A stretch of DNA of 64,000 bases from Fontibacillus phaseoli (GTDB lineage Bacteria; Bacillota; Bacilli; Paenibacillales; Paenibacillaceae). A program made the position numbers and the translations under genes. Below, in pieces: positions 25,365-33,688 of the stretch. Each line of letters starts with the position of its first letter. The first letter of the stretch is position 1. Below the pieces are notes generated by a model. That model ran no database searches. It had not been told where the DNA came from and was given only the letters and a program-made list of their open reading frames with translations. The stretch covers positions 69,271 through 133,270 of the forward strand of contig NZ_QPJW01000011.1 of assembly GCF_003337355.1 (NCBI RefSeq), written 5' to 3'.

Positions 25365-26723
25365 ATGAATACTACGGCCCCCATTCTCAAACACCTAGAT
25401 GACTTTATAAAAAATGAGAACTTAAATCTGCGCAAATTGGCTACTTTAGCAGATATCAATGCAGGTACGCTGAGCGCGATCTTTAACAGAAACAAAGTTT
25501 TTACCGTAGAGCATTTAGACCGCCTTACTTCCGTGATGAATTTACCCGAGGGCTATTTTTACGACCCCTACATTCAGGAATACTTGAGTCATTCGACCCC
25601 GGATTGGCGGCGAATCCGGCCTTTCTTATACCGTTGCATGGAATTGGACAAGCTGGACTGCATTAAGAAAATTAATGATATATTAATGGAAAATCTGATG
25701 TACTCGCCTTTACTGTTCGAGACTGCCGAAGACTTTTTTCAAAGAGGGAACAAGGAGGCCGCCGCTTTATTATTTGAAAGCATTGCTTCCAGCGAAAAGC
25801 ACCAGCACTCGGAACGGCTCGCCTTTTGCCAATATCGTCTGTTTCTAATCAGGCAAGGTGCGGACCAGGAGCAAAACTATCAGGCTGCGATCCAGTTTGA
25901 ACTTTATGTAGACCGGCTTGATGAGATCGATCAGTTGGATGCATTGAGAAATCTGGCTAATACTTATCGGTCATTACGTCGATGGGATAAAGTGCATAAA
26001 GTTGCAGCAACTTTAAACCAACTGGCAAAATTCCAATACTCCTTGCCGAACTGCCAGCAAAAAGAAGATCAAACCTTATATAAAAAACCGGTAAGGCCAC
26101 TATTCTTTTATGTAGCCTTTAGCAAATTACTCTTTGGAGCTGTTTATTATGAACAAGAAAGGTATGAACTCGCTCTTCAAGTAGCCAATGAATCAATTGA
26201 TTTAGAATGGGTAAGAGAAACTGACGAAGAGGCAGTATACTGGAAGACTCAGATCCTTGAGTGGGCCCAGGCTAATATTTATCTGACCAGACTAATGACT
26301 GGAGACACAGCATTCCTTTCAGAATATGTTAGTTTTATTGCACCCAAAAAAAATGAAATTCTTACAGGCTTGTGGAATATAATGACGGCTGCAAATCGCT
26401 ACAAGATGAATGTAAACGATATTCTGGATAAATTTGAAATAGAAATACCCAATCTCCTCGAACAGAAAGGAAATGAATTAAATAGCCAACAAAATACGGA
26501 CAATGAACTTGTTGGGTTACTCTGTGAATTAGCTAACTATTATTTGTCTAATTGTAAATACGATAAGGGCTTCCAATACTTGGTAGACGGGTTGAAAAAA
26601 TCGACTATAATAAATAATGAGAACTCTATTTTGCGGTTTATGCGACTCTTCGAATCTTATCGAAAGTTTGCATCGATCGAATCAAAAACAGAGTATCATA
26701 ATATAGTCCAATTAGGAGGGTAA
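25365..26723 (+). CDS. XRE-family regulator with TPR-like domain (candidate RRNPP receptor)
   Basis: A 452-residue cytosolic protein from ATG 25365 behind AAAGGTG. An N-terminal XRE-type helix-turn-helix (about residues 10-65; NLRKLATLADINAGTLSAIF) ends in a YFYDPYIQEYL linker. About 380 residues of helical repeat sequence follow, with TPR-like periodicity (for example AALLFESIASSEKHQHSERLAFCQYRL and YELALQVANESIDLEW). This is the architecture of PlcR/NprR/Rgg/AimR peptide-pheromone receptors. The strongest support is the 35-residue secreted-peptide gene starting 3 nt after its stop. The gene is clearly more AT-rich than its neighbours, which may indicate acquisition. The family assignment is by architecture, not by a named homologue. 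Confidence 0.72.
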   Translation: MNTTAPILKHLDDFIKNENLNLRKLATLADINAGTLSAIFNRNKVFTVEHLDRLTSVMNLPEGYFYDPYIQEYLSHSTPDWRRIRPFLYRCMELDKLDCIKKINDILMENLMYSPLLFETAEDFFQRGNKEAAALLFESIASSEKHQHSERLAFCQYRLFLIRQGADQEQNYQAAIQFELYVDRLDEIDQLDALRNLANTYRSLRRWDKVHKVAATLNQLAKFQYSLPNCQQKEDQTLYKKPVRPLFFYVAFSKLLFGAVYYEQERYELALQVANESIDLEWVRETDEEAVYWKTQILEWAQANIYLTRLMTGDTAFLSEYVSFIAPKKNEILTGLWNIMTAANRYKMNVNDILDKFEIEIPNLLEQKGNELNSQQNTDNELVGLLCELANYYLSNCKYDKGFQYLVDGLKKSTIINNENSILRFMRLFESYRKFASIESKTEYHNIVQLGG

Positions 26724-26726
26724 TTT

Positions 26727-26834
26727 ATGAAAAAGAAAAAAATGACCCTGTTACACGTAACTAGCTTTCTATTGGCAGTAGGAATTAGTGTGGAACCTAT
26801 TATTCAATTGCTAGGGTGGCACATTGGCGGTTAA
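26727..26834 (+). CDS. 35-residue exported pro-peptide, candidate signalling peptide
   Basis: A short gene with a strong AGGAGGG ribosome site that lies inside the last codons of the upstream regulator. The product starts MKKKKMTLLH, has a hydrophobic core (VTSFLLAVGISV) suited to Sec export, and ends EPIIQLLGWHIGG. The basic start, single hydrophobic core and short C-terminal tail match Phr/PapR/SHP-type pro-peptides. The Gly-Gly end and an acidic residue starting the tail recall streptococcal SHP pheromones, but that is only analogy. A perfect terminator follows 17 nt later, so regulator and peptide form one unit. The mature form cannot be read from sequence. Confidence 0.7.
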   Translation: MKKKKMTLLHVTSFLLAVGISVEPIIQLLGWHIGG

Positions 26835-26850
26835 AAGAATATCATCACCA

Positions 26851-26894
26851 AAAACCACCGGAACAAGGCCAAGCCTTGTATCCGGTGGTTTTTC
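26851..26894. terminator. Bidirectional terminator after the signalling-peptide gene
   Basis: AAAACCACCGGA pairs with TCCGGTGGTTTTT around an ACAAGGC/GCCTTGT inner stem. It serves the peptide gene on the plus strand and cobA on the minus strand. Confidence 0.92.
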
Positions 26895-26930
26895 TTGTAT
26901 TACCTTATTTGGGCTGATTTGCTCAGCCGC

Positions 26931-27716
26931 TCAGCCGAGCATGGCCGAGGCTTGGTCTTGGAGTTGACGAAGTTGCTCGCGGATCGCGGCCGCTTCGCCG
27001 ACGATGATCAGCGCCGGGTTGCTGAGCTGGACGGCGGCGGCCAGCTTGTGCATCTCCGTCAGCGTGCTGACGAAGGTGCGCTGGCGGCCCGTCGTGCCGC
27101 TCTCGATGAGCGCCACCGGCGTCGATCCGGCCTTGCCATGCCGCAGCAGCTCGGCGCGGATCTCCTTAAGCTGGCCCACGCCCATGTAGATGACGAGCGT
27201 GTCAACGGCATGGGCCAGCAAATCCCAGCGGATGGGCGGCCCGACCTGCCCATCGCTCTCCCCGGGGCAGCGGCTGCCCGTCACGCAGGCGAAGGAAGCC
27301 GCTACCCCGCGATGCGTGAGCGGGACGCCGCTGGCCGCCGCCGCGCCGATCGCCGAGGTGATGCCAGGGATCACCTCGTAAGGAATTCCCCGGGCCGCCA
27401 GCGCCAGGACTTCTTCTCCGCCGCGTCCGAAGACGAACGGATCCCCGCCCTTCAGGCGGACCACCCGCTTCCCTTCCAGCGCATATTCGATCAGGCGCCG
27501 CTGGATCGTCCCCTGGGGCATGGCATGTTGTCCCGGCGCTTTGCCGCAGTAGATCCGTATGGATCCGGAGCCTGCATAAGAGAGCAGTTCCTCGTTGACA
27601 AGGCGGTCATACAGGATGACATCCGCCGCGTGAATGGCCTTGAGCGCCTTGACGGTGATCAATTCCGGATCGCCGGGCCCCGCCCCTACGATACTTACGC
27701 TGCCCGGCCGGATCAT
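26931..27716 (-). CDS. cobA: Uroporphyrinogen-III C-methyltransferase
   Basis: A 261-residue SAM-dependent enzyme that methylates uroporphyrinogen III at C2 and C7 to precorrin-2, the first step to siroheme. Signatures are VSIVGAGPGDPELITVKALKAI, VRLKGGDPFVFGRGGEE, PGITSAIGAAAASGVPLTHRG and a C-terminal NPALIIVGE. The ATG at 27716 follows GGAGAAGGAGC; the frame is open much further upstream, but that is the tail of the preceding gene in another frame. The ATG overlaps the FNT stop by four bases (ATGA). It supplies siroheme for NirB encoded in the same operon. Confidence 0.95.
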   Translation of the reverse strand: MIRPGSVSIVGAGPGDPELITVKALKAIHAADVILYDRLVNEELLSYAGSGSIRIYCGKAPGQHAMPQGTIQRRLIEYALEGKRVVRLKGGDPFVFGRGGEEVLALAARGIPYEVIPGITSAIGAAAASGVPLTHRGVAASFACVTGSRCPGESDGQVGPPIRWDLLAHAVDTLVIYMGVGQLKEIRAELLRHGKAGSTPVALIESGTTGRQRTFVSTLTEMHKLAAAVQLSNPALIIVGEAAAIREQLRQLQDQASAMLG

Positions 27717-28615
27717 GCTCCTTCTCCCGTTCCGGGCGCGCCCGCCGGGATCCGCCGGTGATCCGCCGGGGCATCCTTGGAACCTGGGCTGTGCAAACCG
27801 GAAGGAGACGTCCGGCTTGGTCCTGCCGCGGCTTTCTGTTTTTGCGAAACATACAATCCCAAGCCCGTAAACAATACCCCGCCGACAAAATTGCCGACCA
27901 ATACGGGGAGCTGGTTCCAAACCCACCAGTCCGACAAGCTGACATCAGCCCCAAGCATCATCCCGGCGGGAATGACAAACATATTGACGACCGCATGCTC
28001 AAACCCCTGAGCGAAAAAGATCAGGATCGGCAGCCACATCGCGATAATTTTCCCGGCCGTGGACCGGGAGGTAAAAGCCATAACGGCCCCGAGCGTGACC
28101 ATCCAGTTACAAAGCACGGCCTTGATGACTACCAACCCCATACCGGACATGCCCATCGTTTTGTAGCCGAGCGTCTTGGTCTCGCTGGCCTGAATTAGTG
28201 TCTGTACCATTGGATGGCTCATATCGGTACCCATTTTGGTAATCGTCAGGCCATACAATACTGCGTATACGGCACACCCCAGCAGATGGCCGGCAATGAC
28301 CCAGCCGTAATTCGCCAGCATCCGGGACACCGAAGCTTTACGCTCCAGAACCGCAAGCGGGATGAGCGCAAAGCTGCCGGTCACCAGCTCCAGGCCGAGC
28401 AAAATAATGATGACGAAACCGACGGGAAAGATCAGCGCGCCCACGATTCCCAGCGAAGTTTGCGAGGTAGCTGTAAAAGCCAATGTCGTAGCACAGGCCA
28501 GAATCGCACCGGCCAAAAAGCCTTTGACCAACATTTGAAAAGTAGTCAAGCGGGCCTTATTGGCCCCCGCCTCAATCATCGATTCCAGCACTTCGGCAGG
28601 TTTTACATGATCCAT
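27713..28615 (-). CDS. nirC: Formate/nitrite transporter (FNT, NirC-like)
   Basis: A 300-residue FNT-family channel with six predicted helices. Family features are KGFLAGAILACATTLAFTA, LGLELVTGSFALIPLAVLE, LCNWMVTLGAVMAF and FAQGFEHAVVNMFVIPAGM. Its position between nirD and cobA indicates nitrite uptake or export. The ATG at 28615 is chosen because GGGAGG lies nine bases before it; an ATG at 28624 abuts that site. The C-terminal 40 residues are a hydrophilic Ser/Pro/Gly-rich tail. Confidence 0.9.
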   Translation of the reverse strand: MDHVKPAEVLESMIEAGANKARLTTFQMLVKGFLAGAILACATTLAFTATSQTSLGIVGALIFPVGFVIIILLGLELVTGSFALIPLAVLERKASVSRMLANYGWVIAGHLLGCAVYAVLYGLTITKMGTDMSHPMVQTLIQASETKTLGYKTMGMSGMGLVVIKAVLCNWMVTLGAVMAFTSRSTAGKIIAMWLPILIFFAQGFEHAVVNMFVIPAGMMLGADVSLSDWWVWNQLPVLVGNFVGGVLFTGLGLYVSQKQKAAAGPSRTSPSGLHSPGSKDAPADHRRIPAGAPGTGEGA

Positions 28616-28632
28616 CGGTCTCATCCTCCCTT

Positions 28633-28950
28633 TTAATCCAGTGTGATGTACACGGAGCCGGTGGCGGCATCCACTTCCGTGTCGTACACAGTTACGGAAC
28701 CGTGATCCGGCTCGTGCACCCGGCCGCTGTGCAGGTCAATCTTCCAGTCGTGCAGCGGACAGTGGACGGCCGAGCCGCACACCATCCCCTCCGACAACCG
28801 CCCTCCTTTATGAGGACAGCGGTTTTCTATCGCCCGGACACTGCCGTCACTAAGCTTGAATACGGCGATTTCCTTATCCCCGACCGCAAACGTACGCGCC
28901 CCCTGCTCATCGATTTCCTGCACATGGGCCACCTTGATTTTCGTCAACAT
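28633..28950 (-). CDS. nirD: Nitrite reductase small subunit, Rieske-type
   Basis: A 105-residue Rieske-fold subunit of assimilatory NADH-nitrite reductase. The two [2Fe-2S] ligand motifs are complete: ENRCPHKGGRLSEG and HCPLHDWKIDL. ATG 28950 has GGGAGG upstream; the frame extends to 28983 without a ribosome site. It follows nirB by 71 bp and precedes the nitrite channel by 17 bp in the same operon. Confidence 0.94.
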   Translation of the reverse strand: MLTKIKVAHVQEIDEQGARTFAVGDKEIAVFKLSDGSVRAIENRCPHKGGRLSEGMVCGSAVHCPLHDWKIDLHSGRVHEPDHGSVTVYDTEVDAATGSVYITLD

Positions 28951-29021
28951 CGCCGTTTCCTCCCAACATACGAATGAGTCCAACTAGTTCATTTTCTCAA
29001 ATTTCCGCACCTGTGCTAACG

Positions 29022-31457
29022 CTATCCAACAACCGGCTGAACGCTGGGCAAAGATTCGAAATTTTTACGCAAGCCTTCAGTTGAGATAATCTCTTTCCAC
29101 GGATCCGTCGTCCGGCTCAGCGTTTCTTCGATCCGTGCCGCCAGAGCTTCCCGCTCCTCATGATTTTCCAGTACCGCCTTGATCGTACCCAGCCCCACGC
29201 GTTCCACCCACTGGGCAGTACGTTCGTTCCAACTGGCCTGTTCGCGGTAATATTGCAGGTAGGCGGCCGTCCATTCCATGACCTCATCCTCCGTCTTGAG
29301 CGTACAGAGCAAATCCGAAGCACGCACTTTCACGCCGCCGTTTCCGCCGACATAAATCTCCCATCCGCCATCGATCGCGACGACGCCCAGATCTTTGATC
29401 GTCGCTTCCGCACAGTTACGCGGACATCCCGAGACGGCTAGCTTCACCTTTCCCGGCGTATTCAACCGTTCAAAAGCCTTCTCCAGCCGGATCCCCATAC
29501 CGATGGAATCCTGCGTACCGAACCGGCAGAACGTCGAGCCCACGCAGGTCTTGACCGTACGCAGCGCTTTGCCGTAGGCGTGGCCGGACGGCATATCCAG
29601 TTCTGCCCATACCTTGGGCAGATCCTCCTTTTTCACGCCGAGCAAATCGATTCGCTGGCCGCCGGTGAATTTCACCATCGGTACCTCGTACTTCTCCGCA
29701 ACCTCGGCGATTTTCTTGAGATCGGCCGGAGAAGTCACACCGCCGTAAATGCGAGGCACGACGGAGAAGGTGCCGTCTTTCTGAATGTTCGCGTGATACC
29801 GCTCATTGACGAACCGGGATTCCTTTTCATCCATATACTCCGTAGGCCATAGCATCCCCAGGTAATAGTTCAAGGCCGGGCGGCATTTCGAGCAGCCTTC
29901 CGATACCCGCCACTCCAGTACGTTCATGACCTCTTTGACACTCTTCAGTCCCATTGCTTTGATGCTATCCACAATCTCCTCACGGGCAAGGGAGGTACAG
30001 CCGCAAATGCCTTCTTTAACCGGTTCTCCGGTCACGCCGTCTCCGTAAAGCTGCAGTAGGCCTTCCACCAGCGGTTTACAACCGCCGCAGGAACCGGAAG
30101 CTTTCGTGCAGGCTTTAATTTCACCGACCGTGGCGCAGCCGTCCTTGACCGCGTTCACGATCGTGCCTTTGCTGACGCCGTTACAGCCGCAAATGATTTC
30201 ATCATCGGCCATGGCGGCAAGCCTCGCGCCCTGCGAATCTCCACCGGAACCCCCCGGCGCAAATCCGAGCAGCAGCTCTTTTTCCTTTCCCGCCACCGAC
30301 TCTCCGCTCTTTATTTTTGAAAAAAGAGAGGCTCCGTCCGTCGTATCTCCGAACAAGACGGCTCCGACGAGTTTGTCGTCCTGCAGCACGATCTTTTTGT
30401 AGGTTCCATCCAAATCGTCCTGAATCCGCAGCGACCGCGTTCCGGGAGCATCCTGGAAATACCCGGCCGAGAACACGTCGACGCCCGACACCTTGAGCTT
30501 GGTTGAAGTGACCGATCCCGTATATCCGCTTGTTTCTACCCCGGCTAATCGCTTGGCCAGCACGCTGCCTTGTTCATACAACGGGGCAACAAGACCGTAA
30601 GCGATCCCCCGGTGCTCCGCGCATTCGCCAACCGCGTATATCCCTGGCATGCTCGTTTCCAAATAATCGTCCACTACTATGCCGCGTCCTACTTGAATCC
30701 CGGCCGATTTCGCAAGCGCCACATTCGGTTTAATGCCTACCGCCATCACGACAAGATCGGCAGATAATGAGCTGCCGTCAGCAAAGTCCAGTCCTTCGGC
30801 CCGGCGAATTCCTCGAATGCCTGCCGTCTGTTTTTGCATCAGGAACTTCATGCCCTGGGCTTCGAGCTCCAGTTGCAGCATCTTCGCCGCAGATTCGTCA
30901 AGCTGACGTTCCATCAAATAAGGATGAATATGAACCACCGTCACGTCCATTCCGAGATGCAGCAGTCCTCTGGCCGCCTCCAGTCCGAGCAATCCGCCCC
31001 CGATAACAGCCGCCTTAGCGTATTTCTTGGAGGCTTCCATCATAAGGTCGCAATCCTGAATATCCCGGAACCCGATCACGCCCTCTTTATCCGCACCCGG
31101 GATCGGGAGCATAAACGGATTGGAACCGGTCGCCAAAATCAGCGCGTCATATTTCGCCTCCGCCCCCGATTTGGAGACTACCTTCTTGTTCCCGGTATCG
31201 ATTCGGGTAACCTCGTCTCCCGTATGCAGGCTAATGCGGTTTTCCGAGTACCAATCCCAATCATTGATCACGATGTCCTTCATGTCGGACCCTCCTGCCA
31301 GTACCGAAGACAGCATGATCCGGTTGTAGTTCGGATAGGGTTCTGCGCCGAATACGGTAATCTCATACGTATCCGGCGCCAATTTCAGCACATGTTCGAT
31401 CGTACGCACTCCCGCCATTCCGTTGCCTACCAGCACTAATCTCTTCTTTTCACCCAT
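29022..31457 (-). CDS. nirB: Nitrite reductase (NADH) large subunit
   Basis: An 811-residue cytosolic enzyme reducing nitrite to ammonium. Order of domains: FAD/NAD-binding pyridine-nucleotide oxidoreductase (1-310, GNGMAGVRTIEHV and VIGGGLLGLEAA); a BFD-like [2Fe-2S] domain (C423, C425, C457, C460); a second Cys-rich repeat (CGCTS to CSKC, 485-525); ferredoxin-like half domain; and the siroheme/[4Fe-4S] module with ligands C638, C644, C678 and C682 (TCVGSTFC, SGCPRNC). The length is standard. GGGAGGAG precedes the ATG. Its leader carries an ANTAR-type antitermination structure and candidate GlnR/TnrA boxes lie further upstream. Confidence 0.96.
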   Translation of the reverse strand: MGEKKRLVLVGNGMAGVRTIEHVLKLAPDTYEITVFGAEPYPNYNRIMLSSVLAGGSDMKDIVINDWDWYSENRISLHTGDEVTRIDTGNKKVVSKSGAEAKYDALILATGSNPFMLPIPGADKEGVIGFRDIQDCDLMMEASKKYAKAAVIGGGLLGLEAARGLLHLGMDVTVVHIHPYLMERQLDESAAKMLQLELEAQGMKFLMQKQTAGIRGIRRAEGLDFADGSSLSADLVVMAVGIKPNVALAKSAGIQVGRGIVVDDYLETSMPGIYAVGECAEHRGIAYGLVAPLYEQGSVLAKRLAGVETSGYTGSVTSTKLKVSGVDVFSAGYFQDAPGTRSLRIQDDLDGTYKKIVLQDDKLVGAVLFGDTTDGASLFSKIKSGESVAGKEKELLLGFAPGGSGGDSQGARLAAMADDEIICGCNGVSKGTIVNAVKDGCATVGEIKACTKASGSCGGCKPLVEGLLQLYGDGVTGEPVKEGICGCTSLAREEIVDSIKAMGLKSVKEVMNVLEWRVSEGCSKCRPALNYYLGMLWPTEYMDEKESRFVNERYHANIQKDGTFSVVPRIYGGVTSPADLKKIAEVAEKYEVPMVKFTGGQRIDLLGVKKEDLPKVWAELDMPSGHAYGKALRTVKTCVGSTFCRFGTQDSIGMGIRLEKAFERLNTPGKVKLAVSGCPRNCAEATIKDLGVVAIDGGWEIYVGGNGGVKVRASDLLCTLKTEDEVMEWTAAYLQYYREQASWNERTAQWVERVGLGTIKAVLENHEEREALAARIEETLSRTTDPWKEIISTEGLRKNFESLPSVQPVVG

Positions 31458-31513
31458 GTTCGGCTCTCTCCTCCCGGTCTTTCCTCATCTCTCGCAGAAG
31501 TGCAAAGTAACAT

Positions 31514-31588
31514 AAAAAGCCTGCTCCGCCGGGGAACAGACATGAATATTACATTCATGACTATCCCTAATTCAGGCGAAAGCAGGCT
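31514..31588 (-). terminator. Leader terminator of the nirBD operon
   Basis: On the minus strand GCCTGCTTTCGCC pairs with GGCGGAGCAGGC and is followed by TTTTTATG. The left arm shares GCCTGCTT with the second ANTAR hexaloop hairpin, so the two structures are mutually exclusive. Confidence 0.82.
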
Positions 31589-31624
31589 CCGTTGCCGCTT
31601 CATTCAGACACGCCATTGTGTCTG
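31580..31624 (-). promoter_or_regulatory. ANTAR dual-hexaloop RNA motif in the nirB leader
   Basis: Minus-strand transcript: hairpin P1 (31605-31624) is CAGACAC-AAUGGC-GUGUCUG; hairpin P2 (31580-31600) is AAGCGGC-AACGGA-GCC-U-GCUU. Both loops are six bases with A at position 1 and G at position 4, the ANTAR recognition signature. The overlapping terminator follows, as in nas-operon leaders controlled by NasR. Confidence 0.85.
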
Positions 31625-31679
31625 TAAAGAAATATTAAATTTGATTTATTGACGTTAATATAACCAACAATTTTAGTTA

Positions 31680-31738
31680 TGTCAATATACATAACATAAA
31701 AATAAAATAAAATCTAAATTATGTTAGTTTTATTCACT
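31680..31738. promoter_or_regulatory. Candidate GlnR/TnrA boxes
   Basis: 31680-31696 reads TGTCAATATACATAACA, a full match to the outer TGTNA-N7-TNACA motif. 31722-31738 (TGTTAGTTTTATTCACT) matches except the last base. Both lie in the AT-rich divergent region between nirB and the ANTAR protein gene. Confidence 0.6.
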
Positions 31739-31950
31739 CAAAATGTTATTATTATGGAATAAGGCTTGTTCTTACCTTCATTATCATTAATTTTATGAGA
31801 TATTGCGAAAATTATATTGCTTTTTCAGAAATATAACGCGAAAATACAATTAAAATCTTTAGGAAATCGAACTCATGTCAGGTTTTATAACTAATGGTCA
31901 TCTGCACTGAAACTTTGAAGTCCGACATAGAGAGGAGGGTTATACTCCCG

Positions 31951-32568
31951 ATGCGCTTTCTTCTGGTCATTTGCGAACAGGTTTCGCCTAAAGATACGGA
32001 GCCGGTCAGGAACGGCTCCATTTCCGATTCCCATTCTAACGCCGAGCCTGAGCGTATGCTGAAATGTAACGGATATCAGGTGTTTGCTTCCAGTCTGGAG
32101 GAAGAGATCAGGCAAAAAGTCCGGGAAGCGGATGCTGTCGTCCTTCAGTTGCCTATTGCCGCCATTCGCGGCTGGGAACAACTATTGTTAAAGTGGAAGG
32201 CGGTCCCGCTCCTCTGGTGGTGCAGCGCGGCGACGGCGGCCTCCTCTTTGGAGTCCTGTGAAGATGACATCGCCGTGGATGGCATCCTGACCCCGTCCAT
32301 GTCCGCTCACGAGCTGCATTGGGCGCTTCATCTAGGTGCCAAACATTTCTTTGAACGCCAGCAATGGATCGATGAACGCGCCCAACTGGTCTCCCGGCTC
32401 GAGGAACGGAAATGGATCGATCTGGCCAAAGGGGTCTTGTGCGAAATCAACCGGATCTCGGAAGCTGAGGCTTACGATGTGCTGCGTAAGCGGGCGATGA
32501 ATGAGCGGAAACGAATCGTGGATATCGCCACATCGATCGTCAAAGCGCATCAACAATTAAGAACTTAG
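31951..32568 (+). CDS. ANTAR-domain RNA-binding antiterminator with pseudo-receiver
   Basis: A 205-residue protein from ATG 31951 behind GAGGAGG. The first 130 residues look like a response-regulator fold (RFLLVICEQ strand; DAVVLQLP where the phospho-Asp strand should be; PLLWWC; DGILTPSMSAHELHWAL) but lack the acidic pocket, so it is probably not phosphorylated. A coiled-coil (FFERQQWIDERAQLVSRLEER) leads to the ANTAR domain (about 150-200; LAKGVLCEINRISEAEAYDVLRKRAMNERKRIVDIA). It lies divergent to nirB, whose leader holds an ANTAR target. It is the obvious antiterminator for that operon. How nitrate or nitrite status is sensed is unclear because there is no NIT domain. Confidence 0.85.
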   Translation: MRFLLVICEQVSPKDTEPVRNGSISDSHSNAEPERMLKCNGYQVFASSLEEEIRQKVREADAVVLQLPIAAIRGWEQLLLKWKAVPLLWWCSAATAASSLESCEDDIAVDGILTPSMSAHELHWALHLGAKHFFERQQWIDERAQLVSRLEERKWIDLAKGVLCEINRISEAEAYDVLRKRAMNERKRIVDIATSIVKAHQQLRT

Positions 32569-32600
32569 CCCGAACAAGATGTACAAGAGGGGGACCTTCC

Positions 32601-33650
32601 ATGAACATGACAGAGATCTTAAAGGAAGTGGGCCGGGGCAAGCGCGGCGCTCGCGACCTAAATTATGAAGAGGCACTCGCCGCCGCGGAGATGATTTTTA
32701 ATAAAACGGCATCCCCGGCACAGATCGGCGCCTTCTTCCTGGCGGAACGGATCAAGATGGAGAGCGTCGACGAACTGTATGCTTTCGTAAAGGTCTGCCG
32801 CAGCCATGCGGTCCGCATGCCGCGCCCGGATGGACTGGACTGTGCCGGTCCTTACGACGGGAGAAAATCTTCCTTCATGGCCGGCTTTGCCACAGCGTTT
32901 GTCTTGGCTGCCGCCGGATCGCCGGTTACGTTGCACGGCACCGAATCGCTTCCGCCCAAATGGGGAGTCACCTTGCCTGACCTGCTCCGGGAGATGGGGT
33001 TGGATGGAACTACGCCGACACGGGACCAGGCGCTGCAAACCGCAGACGAGACCGGAGTTTTGTTCGTACCTGCCGAGGCATGGTGCCCGCCGCTCGGGAG
33101 CTTACGGGCAATCCGCGAAGAACTCGGTCTGCGGACCATCCTCAATACCGTTGAAAAGCTTGTGGATTACAGCCATTCTCCTTATCTTGTATACGGCGTG
33201 TTTCATAATACGGTGTTTGACCGGACAGCCCAGCTCCTCCAAAGGTTGAATTACCGCAAAGCGTTGATCGTACAAGGCGCAGAAGGTTCGGAGGATGCGT
33301 ATATCGACCGCCCCACCCGAACTTACCTTGTAGAAGAAGGGGAGGCAAATTTGCATATGATCGATCCGGAGACTTACGGGTTGGAGTCCTCAATTCCGGA
33401 CAACGATTGGACGGCTGCCGAGCAGTTGCGAATTACGGAAGCGGTTCTCACCGGGGATGCCCCTATTGCGTTCATCAACCAGGTGATTCTGAACGGAGCG
33501 CTTCGCCTCCACCTGGTCGGGCTCGCCGATTCCGTGGAAGAGGGCATCTACATCAGCAAGTCGCTGTTGGAGAACGGCCTGCCTTGGCAAGCATTTTGCC
33601 GGTGGAAGGAAGCAATGCTTCAAGGGCAATTGGCTAAGCACTCGGGGTAG
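32601..33650 (+). CDS. TrpD2-like glycosyltransferase-family-3 protein
   Basis: A 349-residue protein of the anthranilate phosphoribosyltransferase fold: N-terminal helical domain (DLNYEEALAAAEMIFNKTASPAQIGAFFLAERIKMESVDEL) then the alpha/beta body (VTLHGTESLPPKWGVTLPDLLREMG, RTILNTVEKLVDYSHSPYLVYGVFH). The glycine-rich PRPP loop of true TrpD is not conserved (DCAGPYDGRKSSF), placing it with YbiB/TrpD2 paralogues, which bind nucleic acid rather than make tryptophan. It is 32 bp downstream of the ANTAR gene with its own GGGGGA site, so the pair are probably one operon linked to nitrogen assimilation. The actual activity is unknown. Confidence 0.8.
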   Translation: MNMTEILKEVGRGKRGARDLNYEEALAAAEMIFNKTASPAQIGAFFLAERIKMESVDELYAFVKVCRSHAVRMPRPDGLDCAGPYDGRKSSFMAGFATAFVLAAAGSPVTLHGTESLPPKWGVTLPDLLREMGLDGTTPTRDQALQTADETGVLFVPAEAWCPPLGSLRAIREELGLRTILNTVEKLVDYSHSPYLVYGVFHNTVFDRTAQLLQRLNYRKALIVQGAEGSEDAYIDRPTRTYLVEEGEANLHMIDPETYGLESSIPDNDWTAAEQLRITEAVLTGDAPIAFINQVILNGALRLHLVGLADSVEEGIYISKSLLENGLPWQAFCRWKEAMLQGQLAKHSG

Positions 33651-33688
33651 CCGGTTGCCCGGCCGCCCCTTTCCTTTCTATCCAATCT

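Noticed and set aside
27717..27926. 70-residue N-terminal extension of CobA
   Set aside because: It is the out-of-frame shadow of the FNT C-terminus; GGAGAAGGAG marks the ATG at 27716.
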